Shown here: in pieces, positions 1 through 10,398 of the stretch
Layout: every line of letters begins with the position of its first letter
Position numbering within the stretch: position 1 is the first letter of the stretch
From: Benincasa hispida
Lineage: Eukaryota; Streptophyta; Magnoliopsida; Cucurbitales; Cucurbitaceae
Direction of reading: 5' to 3'
Length of the DNA stretch: 64,000 nt
NCBI RefSeq assembly: GCF_009727055.1
Contig: NC_052349.1
Span: forward strand, 33,559,405-33,623,404
Notes under the pieces: generated by a model
Told to the model about the DNA's origin: nothing
Seen by the model: only the letters and a program-made list of their open reading frames with translations
Database searches by the model: none
Made by a program: the position numbers and the translations under genes

Positions 1-54
1 ATCACCCTCTATTGTGATAATAATGGTGTTATGGCGAACTCTAAGGAGCCCAGG
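1..54 (+). pseudogene. Ty1/copia RNase H fragment
   Basis: Frame 1 reads the copia RNase H segment around Leu-Tyr-Cys-Asp-Asn, followed by Asn-Ser-Lys-Glu-Pro-Arg. The same block occurs in the RNase H regions near 6600, 42650, 53700 and 62000. The fragment starts at the window edge and stops abruptly where LTR-like sequence begins, so it is a truncated relic. Confidence 0.7.
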
Positions 55-381
55 TTTCTGATTGGAGTATTCGTCGGAGATAGAGCTCGAAAGAGACATC
101 TCCACCATTCAACCATGGCACCACCAGCAGCCTTGATTCCAGCTTATTTTGAGTCCCACAAATCAATCTAGAGCACCAAAAGGATAGTAGGGAAGAACTT
201 GTGATGGTCTACACAAAGATTTGGAGGAATTTGCAGCTGGAAATAGAGATTTCAACGGTTCTTCAAAGGTATGTTCTTGAAACCCATTAAATTCTATTTC
301 AGAAACATTATGCCAAAATTAATGAATTAGAGTGCGTATGGATCCTGATGTCTTCTGCTGCGTGCTGGTATCGATCCAACA
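55..381 (+). mobile_element. 3'-terminal fragment of a copia LTR
   Basis: The end of this stretch (a TTCTTCAAAGGTATGT block, then AATTAGAGTGC, then a terminal CA at 381) matches the ends of the solo LTR at 10399-11868 and of other LTRs here. It abuts the minus-strand integrase of element A at 382, so it is probably the end of a nested plus-oriented element. The left boundary is only approximate. Confidence 0.5.
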
Positions 382-711
382 ATATTCATGCCCACCTCGA
401 GCTCTAACACTCATCAGACCATAGAGGTCTGAATGTACAAGTTCTAAGGCTTCCTTGGCTCTATAACCTTTTCCAATAAAAGGTCGTTTGGTCATCTTGC
501 CTTCGAGGCATGATTCACATACCGACAAGAATTTTTCTTCTAAACTCTTTAGAAGTCCACATTTCACCAACTGCTCAATCCTATTGAGGTTGATGTGACT
601 TAACCTTAGATGACAAAGATGGGTATTTTCCTTAGGAGAAACCTTTGGTCTTTTAGCTGTTGTTGTCGTACTGAACATTTCAGTATTAAACAAGGCTTTT
701 ATGACTAACAA
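382..711 (-). pseudogene. Element A: copia GAG-pre-integrase / integrase start
   Basis: The minus-strand frame carries the copia GAG-pre-integrase domain: HLRLSHINLNRIE, CESCLEGKMTKRPF, then LELVHSDLYG leading into the integrase core. The Cys pair of the HHCC zinc finger is visible (CESC). The reading frame is cut at 381 by LTR-like sequence, so the rest of integrase and all of RT/RNase H of element A are missing from the window. It is a decayed retrotransposon protein, not a host gene. Confidence 0.8.
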
Positions 712-1329
712 CGATCCGAGATTAATCGACTAAACTCATTAGACCGATCTAACCCATAAGTTACTTTCCATCAAACCAAAACCAATCTTTATTCCATTCT
801 TGAAAATAAACATTTTATTCTTAGAAAAGGAGACGGTATACCCTTGTTGAATGAGACAAGAAACCGAGATTAAGTTCTTCTTAATATTAGGAACTACAGA
901 AACATTATCCAGTAACAGTTAACATTTCTTGTCCAAAAATAACTTCAACCTGTCTACAGGAATAGCTGAAACAATCTCACCAATACTGACTCAAAGAGTC
1001 ATCTATCCCTGTGGCAACGTTTTCTAGGAACTAAATCCTTGGTAAGAGAAACTAGCGTGATTAGTAGCGCTCGAATCAAAGATCCAGACAAAATCATCAT
1101 TCTCTACCAAACACTTCTCCAAGACCAATAAATCACATTTACTGTCTTTGGACATCCTCCTTTTTTGGAGAGTAATGGGATCAGTATCATAACCTCAATA
1201 AGCTCCAAGTTCTATTTCAGAGAACACTTCTCTTCTATGAACCTCAACAGAGTCAGCAACAATTGCTTCCTCTTCTTGGAGTTTAACTTTGGAACTGACA
1301 CTACTAGTTTTGTCATCCATCCCGCTGTG
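712..1329 (-). pseudogene. Element A: protease region, degenerate
   Basis: Minus-strand translation shows the copia block CDLLVLE, then WIFDSSATNH at about 1062-1090, where copia proteases normally have DSG or DTG. Here the Gly is Ser. In-frame stops separate it from gag. A segment of about 60 codons just upstream (residues beginning TSSVSS and VFSEIELGAY) is shared with plus-strand element D and occupies the place where the gag zinc knuckle should be. Confidence 0.65.
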
Positions 1330-1758
1330 CTAAAAAAGTAAGAACTGACGTTCAAACAATTTTTGCAACGAGTCCATGATCTTGTGTGCAATGACCATGT
1401 TCTCAACCCTTTTGGCCAAAACATCAGGTGTACTAGCCAAAATGTGAAGTCGAGCCAAAGAATTGACCTTCATCCACACCTCATATGCATTACGAACACT
1501 TCGCGATGCATCAAGGGTCGGGACTTGAGGACATTCTTCAACCACGACAAATTCAAGGTCGTTTACCACGAAATACGTTTTACAATACTCTTTCCACTGT
1601 ATGTAATCGATCAAATTAAAGGCTTTAAATGGAAATACTAACGCGTTACTGAAAACAAAAACACATTGACCTACGTTAGGTTTTAAGCAAATACCCGTTG
1701 AAAAAACATACAACATCCAATAAGGTTTAGCAAAATTAACATGAACCCCGTGTGACAT
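1330..1758 (-). pseudogene. Element A: gag N-terminal part
   Basis: A 142-residue minus-strand frame resembling the N-terminal half of copia gag: VEECPQVPTLDASRSVRNAYE and LASTPDVLAKRVENMV are the equivalents of blocks in the gag of element E. The N-terminus is abnormal: the usual start shortly after a splice-like AG is not seen. The frame ends before any CCHC nucleocapsid motif. No function can be claimed. Confidence 0.65.
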
Positions 1759-2540
1759 CTAGTTTCGCAATGATGCTTCAAAGGTTTGGGACAAAAGCTG
1801 CCGAAGGGAGGTCAATTACCCCTCCTCTGAATTGAGAAGTTCTCAACCAGTCATTAATTCCAGAACAACTCTTGCTCCTATAATGACTAGTCATCATTGA
1901 TTTGGTCAAGAGATCATTAACTTACTTAACAATCTCTCGTAAGTGTGACCCGCCATTTTAGACCCTAGAGATTCGCCCCAAGCAGCCAATCTGAAGGGAA
2001 AAATCCAATTAGGACAAAACCTAAAGTGACCCTATCCATTGCTGGAGTTCACGTTGATCTTGACCAACTGCACAAAACCCATTCGAAGGGGGATGCTCCC
2101 AGGGTGCCACGAGGGAGTACGGAATGATGTCACGGTGTGAACAAGTGACAGAGACCGTAGGGCGTGTTGACACACACCCTTCACCCACTTACTATAAACA
2201 CTCTCTCTGTCTACCTTGATATTGACTCATGCAAACATCATCCGAAGGGGGATGCTCCCAGGGCACCACGAGGCCAAGCAAAAATCTCACGGTGTGAACA
2301 TTCAGGTAAAAACATGAGTGGAATCATTAACATATCAGATACATCTCTTCCTCCCACTAAGTATTTATAACCTAGAGTTTAGTTTACTTAGAAAAAAACA
2401 CGACTAAGAATTTTAACTAAGTCACTTTTTAGGTTTGCCCAATAGTAACTTTTACCTTGGATAGTTGAAACAACTTTTGATCATCATCCATTAAAATCTT
2501 TAACGAAGACTTTGACCAACAGTCGCATGCTTGTAGAAAA

Positions 2541-2656
2541 TCTATCTAATTCACCTTTCTAGGTGGGTTCCCAGGTAGGGGTGTTTCGTTTCCGTCAGCT
2601 TAAAAACCCCAGCCTAGATAGAACCCACCTTAGACAAAAGGTCTCTTATAGATAGA
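2541..2656 (-). other. Conserved leader hairpin (copy in A)
   Basis: Three nested inverted arms: TCTATCTA with TAGATAGA (outer), CTAGGTGGGTTC with GAACCCACCTTAG (middle, one bulge) and AGGTAGGGGT with ACCCCAGCCT (inner). The block is recognisable at 17811-17926 and 58059-58173 although the surrounding leader has diverged. An RNA packaging or dimerisation role is inference. Confidence 0.6.
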
Positions 2657-3375
2657 TTTAATACAATTTTAATCTTTTATGCCAATCAATTTAATCCTAT
2701 TAAACCGATTTAAAAAGATTAAACTAGGTTACTAATCCCATTAGAACCTTGAACTTAGGTCTATCTCAATCCAAGTTTAAAACCTTTTGAAAGGCGTTTC
2801 TTATCAATTCTTTCTTATCAATTTTAGTTCTAATTTCCTTTGTAACACTTATAACGGAAACCATAAATAATCAACCACAACACGAAACAAACACATGAAA
2901 GGCGTTCATAACGTTTATAAAGAGCATAAGTGTCATGCTCCATGCATCGTTCATTCATTCCTACTTTTTTATATAACTCTTATACGAACAAGCAACGAAT
3001 TAAGCGCAACATGCTTCCATACACCCTTCTATAACGCTTATAATATAAAGATGATGCATGAATATGTGGACTACATGCAAAAATATAACTCTTATATTTT
3101 CATGATACACGCACATGCTCTCATGTAATTTCTTCATGCAATATTATAACACTTATAATACATGATGCATGAATAATTACACAACCTAAGGTGGGTTTCA
3201 AATCTATATGTCAAACAATTTGCCATATAAACCACATACATCACATGTATAAAAAAAAAAAAATGTTGATGAACCGGGAAAAAATCTATATGTCAAAAAC
3301 TTTGCCATACAAGGAGTCTCCAGTTCAAACAAGCGAACCGGGTCTTGAACTGTCTGGGTAAAGCAACGCGTCTCC

Positions 3376-3900
3376 TCTGATCGTGCACCACACACCCCAT
3401 GATCGTCTACATAAAAGAACAAATGCTTTGCTCAATCGTTTACCAATTATCCCAGAGCTAAACGATCATTTAGCAACGATTGTGTACCTTTTACTATGTG
3501 ATGAAGCACAAGGTACACGATCGTGCAGCGCGCTCCGGAATGCAAGTCTTATACGATCGTCTAAACAACTACGATGCGGTGAAGCATTATCGTCTAAATG
3601 ATCGTTGAGCGAGCGCCTTCGTATCGTATACCCCGTGATCCTGTAGTCAATGACTATGCGATGAGCATGCTAACTACACGATCATTTAGCGCACACCTTT
3701 TTCTAAATGATAAGCATCAAATTCTCCCACTACAATCGTCTACCTCCAGCGTCTCTGCGATCGGGCAACCAATGCTACGCGATAGAGTAAACGATTTACC
3801 CTTTCATTTAGCATTAGCTAAATGATCGTTTAGTAAATACTACACGATCGTATAGAAAACTCTACACGATCGTTTAGTTAAATACCAACGACCGTTTGTC
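3376..3900 (+). repeat. GATCGTTTAG array in leader of A
   Basis: Many degenerate copies of CGATCGTTTAG. The best-preserved run has GATCG at 3824, 3846 and 3868 and a variant at 3890, exactly 22 bp apart each time. The motif core ACGATCGT is palindromic, while the flanking TTTAG gives polarity. Confidence 0.75.
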
Positions 3901-4230
3901 TGAGGCTACACAACACGACCAACTCTTGGTCTTCTCCTTCGTTGAGAACCACATCTCCATGCTTTAAAACTTCATCACAAACGACTCGACTAACTAAAAC
4001 ACTTTGAATTACAGACTCGATAGTAGCCTAATTATGCCTAAAAACACAGGGGCCCTTACAAATTAACACTTTGTAATTTAAAGAAAGCTTGAAACAGAGG
4101 CAATTAACCCGTAAACATCCATCAACGCCATCCACAAATGCATTTAACAATTAAACGCAATGCAGAAAACCCACACCGACTGTAAAAGAAGTTCAAAATA
4201 GAAGTGAAATTTGGAATATCAGAACAACCT

Positions 4231-4243
4231 GACTTTGATACCA
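4231..4243 (-). other. Primer binding site of element A (tRNA-iMet type)
   Basis: The minus strand reads TGGTATCAAAGTC directly inside the LTR end, close to the plant initiator-tRNA-Met PBS TGGTATCAGAGC. It fixes element A as minus-oriented with its 5' LTR to the right. Confidence 0.8.
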
Positions 4244-4245
4244 AT

Positions 4246-6309
4246 TGAAAGAAATTGGACATGAGGATTTCCATGAGCAACAGAATGATCGTTCAAAATT
4301 TCATTCATATATGAACAAAACAAATACAATCACAAACAGAAACAACCGGCTATGCACAAATCGAAATTACATCATGCTTTACTAAACGATCAAGGAAAAG
4401 AATACACATACCTTTGAAGACTCATCTGCAACACACGAACGCCTCGTCCACCACGATCGCAACACAGTGCGATCTACAAAGAACTCGAACACCACGATCT
4501 CCAAGATCACGAACACAGCAAACTCCACACGAACACCACGAACAGTCTCCAAAAACCTCGACTAATGTCGAGTTAAGTATGACACCACCACAATGGCTAT
4601 CTTGGTATTCTCAGTGTGAGAATCTAGAAGTGTGAGCTTTGTGTGGACTTGGTTAGAGAAAGATACTAGAGGAGAACAATCGTGTAAACGATTGAGCAAG
4701 TGAGAGATGACAATGTCTATCGTATAGATGATGTCCAATCATTTAACAAAAGCTACGCGATCGTTTAGCAAAAGCTGCACGATCGTTTAGCTAATCGGCC
4801 AACTGAGTGTCTATCATATAGAAACACTCCACGATCGTCTAGTCTCTCCAACCCGTCGTTTAGTAAATCTTATTTACTTGATAGACTTTCTTTGAGTAAT
4901 TTTCGAGAGTGGAAATCTCAAATCAACAACTACTAAATTTAGGAAAATATTTTTCCTTTTATCTCACAGTTACCATGAAACCATCAATAACCTCCCACTT
5001 AATTGGTTATTAGAGAAAAAGAGAAAATTATCTAATAATTAATATTATTATAAATGTATAAGATAACTAGCTTACCATACTATATTTATAACCTATAGTT
5101 TTAATATTTCATCTCATGAAACATATAAACCATAACTCTTTTTCTATTCCATGGTACTTAATGTAAATCTCATTTACATTAATCCTCCAACTGATGTATC
5201 TCATGCACCACACCGATCATATCATATATAATCGAATTACCTCTTGTCAATTTGAACATTTCAAATCAACACCAAGAACTGATTCTCAACTTGAATCCAT
5301 TGAGCTACCAAGGGAACCTTATGAACCTGTAGCTCGAAGCTCCAAAGGTACGTGACTAAACTCTTTAGTCACGGAATCCAGCATCCATTAACTGTCGGGC
5401 AATCCACTAAAGACTGATAGCTAAACTCTCCTTACCACAGATATATTATGTGTCCATCTTAACCAATCAAGAGTGCGATAACCCTTCATAGATCACTCGT
5501 AAGTACAGTTGGGCCAATAACCGTTATGCCCCTGTAGTTACATCTAACTCCTTAAGTACCACTGATCCCTCTAATGAACATAAGTCATAGTCCTACTATG
5601 ACTAAGTCCTCTCTTCCAAAGAGAAGTTGTGGCCACTATGTTCAAGCCTCGGAATCAGCCTTTAAGGGAGCAATCTATCTACTTACCCCTGCTTCGGGGA
5701 AAGAGTGAATTCCATCTTGTGTAACTGATTTCCTAGCTCTCAAATCAGATAAGTCCCCAAAAAGGTAGGTGTTGAGTTGGCAATCTGGCCACTCTCACCC
5801 ATACTAATCAAAAAACCGCCCTCAAATGCAAAAGTTCCCAAAACACTCAGGATTGAGGTCATGTCACCTATGGTCATTTAGGTAAGATGTAAGTTTTCAG
5901 TATCAACGGCGTTATATACGGAGATGAATCATCTCGTGGTTCGATCTTATACAAACTCTTTGTATAGGATACCCCCACTCGTATATCTCCACATGAATGG
6001 TCAGGATTTGCCATCTGTAGTAGTTTAGAAAACTTGCAAACTTCTACAATGCGGGTCGTATCTATGGTGTCACAAGGATCAGGTGTCTTACCTTAATCCT
6101 TATACTACAGACCTATTTAGGTTATCATTTAAGGCATGATCCACTTGTATATCTCATATACATGCTTAAGTTGACATACAATAACCATGGACCTTTGTTT
6201 ATTGGATATGAGTAAATGCCATAATGCAATAACTCTTATTTTATTCATAACAATGTGTATATATTACAAGCAATGAGACTCCAGGAGAATTAGGACACCA
6301 ATCCTAACA
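4246..6309 (-). mobile_element. 2.06 kb copia LTR shared by elements A and B
   Basis: The ends are TG at 4246 and CA at 6309 (minus strand TGTTAGGATTGGTG...CTTTCA). The PBS of A abuts the left end and a polypurine tract (minus AAGTGGGAGAT) abuts the right end. The LTR is therefore the 5' LTR of A and at the same time the 3' LTR of the next internal region. The plus-strand LTR at 42999 belongs to the same family. A splice-donor-like AAAG/GTATGT lies on the minus strand near 4411. Confidence 0.85.
4690..4865 (+). repeat. GATCGTTTAG array in LTR of A
   Basis: Motif starts at 4737, 4759 and 4781 are exactly 22 bp apart; further degenerate copies extend to about 4860. It lies about 450-600 bp from the PBS end of the LTR. 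Confidence 0.7.
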
Positions 6310-6320
6310 ATCTCCCACTT
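6310..6320 (-). other. Polypurine tract of element B
   Basis: The minus strand reads AAGTGGGAGAT immediately before the LTR start TGTTAGG. The same arrangement (AGGTGGGAGAT then TGTTGGG) occurs before the element D LTR at 42999. Confidence 0.75.
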
Positions 6321-6584
6321 GTTCTAATGCCTCCGGAGACTAATGTACAATACAAGATAAATACATGTACAATATACAAAAATAACTAGAGCATACCCCA
6401 GTATCATCTCCCACTTGCCCTAGAAAAGATGTTGCATGTCTCGTATATCCAGACTCTTCAGGTGACCCTCGAACACTTTAACCGTGAGAGCCATTGTAAA
6501 GGGAGTAGCAACGTTGTGCTCCGACGCGATCTTCGTGACTATGACATCACCGTGATGCACAATCTCCCTAATCAAGTGGTATTT
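6321..6584 (-). mobile_element. Element B: 3' untranslated region and end of pol
   Basis: The minus strand matches the 3' end of element D (42780-42990): the downstream block AGTATGCCCTAG... and the RNase H tail region. A second GTGGGAGAT, at 6404-6412, repeats the polypurine-like sequence, as it does in D at about 42897. Confidence 0.6.
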
Positions 6585-6770
6585 TCACTCTATATGCTTG
6601 CCCTGATGATGACTCCGAGGTTTCTTCGAATTTTCCATAGCCTCGTTGTTATCATAATAAAGAGTGATAGGCAAATCCATATTTGGAATAACTTCCAAAT
6701 CTGTAAGGAATTTCCTCAGCCAAACAACCTTCTTAGCTGCTTCACAAGCGGCTACATATTCAGCTTCCAT
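6585..6770 (-). pseudogene. Element B: copia RNase H
   Basis: Contains MEAEYVAACEAAKKVVWLRK and LYYDNNEAMENSKKPRSHHQ, typical of the C-terminal RNase H of plant copia polyproteins. Stops separate it from RT. The segment between 6771 and 7024 is compressed compared with element D, with a deletion around 6900-7020. Decayed. Confidence 0.8.
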
Positions 6771-7024
6771 TGTGGAGTCCGCGATGCATCCTTGCTTGAT
6801 GCTTTGTCATACTACAACCCCTCCCTTCAGAGTGAACATTGACCCCGATGTCGATTTGCGAGAATCTCTATCAGTCTGCGAGAATCTCCATACATGAGCA
6901 TGTAGTCCCTCTACTTGAGGATCATCTTGACCGCCGTCCAATGATCAAATCCTGAAATCTTTTGTTGTATGCTTGCTTAAACCAATAGTTTCATAGCCTC
7001 AATCTCTTAAGGTGTCTCAGAACA

Positions 7025-7702
7025 TTATTCCATAGACAGATGAATTCCGTGCTTAAATGGTAATTGACCTCTCTTGAAATTTTGCATCTTATATCTATAC
7101 AACATCTTTTCAATATAAGATGCTTGAGATAATGCTAGCGTTCTGTTGTTGCGATTCCAAACAATTTGGATTCCAATAACATATTGTGCATCTCCTAAAT
7201 CCTTCATTTGAAGGTACGATGCTAGCCATCTATTAACATTAGCAAGAAATCCTACCTCATTCTCAATGAGTAGAATATATCCTATCTCATTCTCAACGAG
7301 TAGAATATACTCAATATACAACACTAGAAAAGCTACAGTCTTGTTAACAATTTTTTTATACACACAAGGTTCGTTAACGTTCTGCTCAAAGCCATAAGAT
7401 TTGATCACAGTGTCAAATCTTGTATTCCAGGATCGAGATGCTTGTTTTAACCCATAAATGGATCTTTTAAGCTTGCAAACCTTTTGCTCTTGACCCTGTT
7501 CATTAAACCCCTCTGGTTGAGACATATAGATACTCTCTTCAAGATAGCCATTGAAAAAAACTATCTTGAATTCCATTTTCCATATTTCATAATCATAAAA
7601 AGTAGCAATGGATAAGAGTATTTTAATTAACTTAATCGTGGCAGCTAGAGAAAAGGTTTCATCATAGCCCACCCTCTTTCTTTGGGAAAATACTTTTGCC
7701 AC
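7025..7702 (-). pseudogene. Element B: copia reverse transcriptase core
   Basis: A 225-residue frame with the copia RT blocks: SIYGLKQASRSWN, LQMKDLGDAQYVIGIQI and LSQASYIEKML. The first catalytic Asp region is changed (MEFKIVFFNG where D has MDVKTAFLNG). The YVDD box reads YIEY and is followed by a 30-bp tandem duplication (7251-7280 and 7281-7310) that repeats the YILL.EN segment. Both catalytic sites are lost, so the enzyme is dead. Confidence 0.85.
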
Positions 7703-7720
7703 GAGTGTAGCTTTGTAGGT

Positions 7721-8164
7721 CTACACCTTATCAGCTTGGTCTCGTTTTCTTTTGTAGATCCATTTGTAATCAATAGATTTTACCCCATATGGTTGATCTA
7801 CAAGTTCCCACACTGAATTAAAGTACATTGACTTCCTTTCGAGGTCTATGGCATTTATCCATCGTTTTCGATCCACATCTACCGTTGCCTGTTTAAAGGT
7901 CAATAGATCCTTCAAGCCATCATCAGGTACGACGACTTTAGTTTCTGTTAAACTCATGTAATGGTCAGGCTATTAAACAACCTTAAACTCTTGAGAAGGA
8001 TGTGATGGACCAGTTTCATCAACAACTCTTGTTGAAAGACTAACCCGATGAATGACCTTTGTTGATCTATCTGTAATTTCTTTGGTCATTTCACTCAAAA
8101 CTAGCTTACGATGAGGTTGATGATTTCTGATGTGGTTCTCCTCTAAAAATATTAGATTTGTCAA
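7721..8164 (-). pseudogene. Element B: RT N-terminal region and integrase-RT linker
   Basis: Two minus-strand frames. The right one (7973-8164) has linker repeats with STKVIHRVSLSTRVVDE. The left one (7721-7957) starts the RVT_2 domain: PDDGLKDLLTFKQATVD, then FNSVWELVDQP and YKWIYKRKR. Stops interrupt it at about 7715 and 7960. Confidence 0.75.
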
Positions 8165-9060
8165 TACAAATACTTTATCCTCCGGAGAGTCATAAAATAG
8201 ACCACTTTTTGTCTCTTTGGGGTATCCTACAAATAGGCATAATTTTGAACGATGTTTTAGTTTCTTCGAGTTCTGTACCAGTATATCTGTTGGACATCCC
8301 TAAGTCCTAAAGTGACGTAAACTACCTTTATGCCCTTTCCATAACTCGTACGGTATTTATGAGATACATTTTGAGGGAACCATGTTCAAAACATGTACTA
8401 CAGCCTGTACTATGTTTCCTCAGAATGAATTAAGCAACCGAGCATAACTCATCATCGAATGAACTATGTCCAACAAGGTTCAATTTCTCATTTTTGCTAT
8501 ACCATTCTGTTGAGATGTATCGAGTGCTGTGAATTGAGACTGTATTCCATGTTCTATCAAATAGTTCTTGAATTTCAATTCCATATATTCCCTACCTTAA
8601 TCTGATTGAAGTGCTTTAATCTTTTTACCTAATTGGTTCTCATCCTTTGCCTTATACTCCTTGAACTTTTCAAGGGTTTCAGACTTATGATGCATTACGT
8701 AAATATAGCCATATCTAGAATAATCATCAATAAAACTGATGAAATATTCTTACCTTCCTTATGCCTTGATATTCATCGGATCATAGAGGTCTAAATGCAT
8801 GAGCTCTAAGGGTTCTTTGGCTCCAAGACCTTTTCTCGTAAAATATCTTTTGGTCATCTTACCCTCAAGACAAGACTTACATGGTGGTAGAGAGTTGTCT
8901 TCTAATTGGTTTAGGAGTCCACTCTTAACCAATCTCCCAATCCTACTAAGATTAATGTGGCCAAGTCTTAAGTGTCAAAGATAGGCACTAGGAGAAAACT
9001 TTCGCCTCTTATTATGAGTTTCAATTATTTTAAACATCTCTATATTCAAAATAGCTTTTG
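8165..9060 (-). pseudogene. Element B: integrase and GAG-pre-integrase, degenerate
   Basis: The minus strand keeps recognisable copia integrase pieces, including a block parallel to GKMTKRPF...LELVHSDLYG at about 8780-8880, but many stops and frameshifts prevent any continuous frame. The order linker, integrase, GAG-pre-integrase matches element E. Confidence 0.65.
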
Positions 9061-9343
9061 CCTCAGTTGATTTTAACATATATCAGTTATTTTCTAGTTT
9101 TTCAAAACATATTTCGATATATTATGAAATAATGAACACTTCATTAACTTCAAAATAAACTTTATACTTTTGTTCTAGCAAACATGAGATAGATATAAGA
9201 CTCTTCATAGCAGAACATAATAAAAATTTTCAAATAAAATGAATCTATCTTTAATAAATAATGTCATATCTTCTACTGCTTTAGCTGACCTCTCCGATCC
9301 ATACCTTAAAGATTGTCTTGCCTTCTGTAAAGGAACTAGTTTC

Positions 9344-9637
9344 TTAAGCGAAAGCACAAATATGATTAGTGGCACCTGAATCCATTATCCAGGTTAATTT
9401 ATCATTTTCCATTAAACATGTTTCAATGACCAATAAATCATATTTACTTTGTTGTCCTTTCTTAACTTCCTCATCTATTACATTTATGTTTATTACTTTT
9501 AACATATCTAGAACATGTTCATTAACAGAGGTTCTATCATATATGTCAAAGTTATAAACATTATCGAGAGTATTGTGCTTGACAAATTGTCCAAATAATG
9601 TCTGCATCAAATCCATGATTTCTTTTGAGGAAACCAT
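9344..9637 (-). pseudogene. Element B: gag remnant fused to protease
   Basis: Begins with gag sequence (MVSSKEIMDLMQTLFGQ, HVLDMLKVININ) and passes directly into the protease leader YDLLVIETCLMEND and the active-site box WIMDSGATNH. In element E about 150 codons, including a CCHC zinc knuckle, lie between these parts, so B has lost the nucleocapsid. The protease DSG itself is intact. Confidence 0.75.
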
Positions 9638-9688
9638 GCTCTCATATTTCTTAGCTAGTATATCAGATATGCTTGCTAATATATAGAT

Positions 9689-9895
9689 TTAAGCCTTATT
9701 ATTTGCCTTAATCCATCTATCATAAGCATTCCAAACTATTTGGTTTGCAGATGAGCTGGGAGTTAGAGGACATTCCTCTGTCAAAACAAACTTTAAATCA
9801 TCATTTTCTAGTATTGTGTTTATACTTGATTTTAATGATGGATATTTAAAACCATTAAACTTATCGACAGTGAGTGCTTTAGAAGAATTCAACAT
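9689..9895 (-). pseudogene. Element B: gag N-terminus
   Basis: A 68-residue frame starting MLNSSKALTVDKFNGF, with VLTEECPLTPSSSAN and NAYDRWIKANNKA, matching the start of copia gag in element E. The start codon lies one base after a TATATTTTCAG acceptor-like sequence. A stop follows at about 9686, before the next gag block. Confidence 0.7.
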
Positions 9896-10398
9896 GCTGA
9901 AAATATAAACAAATTATAATTAGTAAATTTCTTTTTAAACCCAATCAAATTTTAGCATAAAGTAATAATGTACCAAAATTTCATTATTTATTTGCAACGA
10001 TACTTTAGTGAGTCAAAATAGATGCTATCGAGGGGCCGTCAAATATTCCTTCACTAAAGGAAGACATTCTTGACTAAATACTAGCTCCAGAATAATTCTT
10101 TATTCCTATTGTGTTTCCGGTCAAGAACTTACTAATACTTAGTAACTCTTGTAAGTGTACTCTCAATTTTCAGACCTCAGAGGTTGGCCTCAACAATGCT
10201 ACTGAATTAGAGAGTCAAAGTTGGAAATCGACCTAAAAGACCTTATTCATTTCTGGATTTTAAATGCTACAAGATAACGACCTATTTTAACTAATTAAAA
10301 CAAGTTGTTATTTGTTAACGCTAGGTGAGCATGCATCTTATCTTTGTTATAGATTTTAAATGTCTAATTCATTTTATAACACTTTATAAAACTATAGA
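9896..10398 (-). mobile_element. Element B: leader, gag-proximal part
   Basis: Non-coding. It resembles the gag-proximal leaders of the other elements, including the GTAAGTGT...GAGGTTGGCC region and a GAGCATGCATCTTATC block. It is split from its continuation at 11874 by the solo LTR insertion. Confidence 0.6.

Larger units (their letters stand above)
1759..4230 (-). mobile_element. Element A: 2.5 kb untranslated leader
   Basis: This stretch between gag and the PBS has no credible coding frame. It holds two direct copies of a GGGGGATGCTCCCAGGG block (about 2080-2113 and 2240-2275), a conserved hairpin (2541-2656), a stretch rich in TATAAC..TTATA motifs (2840-3160) and an array of GATCGTTTAG-like motifs (3376-3900). 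Leaders at 16958-19290 and 57523-59597 carry the same blocks in the same order. Confidence 0.75.

Noticed and set aside
3376..3900. CRISPR-like or satellite array
   Set aside because: The motif is short, spacers are not unique units of constant length between identical repeats, and the setting is a plant retrotransposon; it is better described as a phased degenerate motif array.
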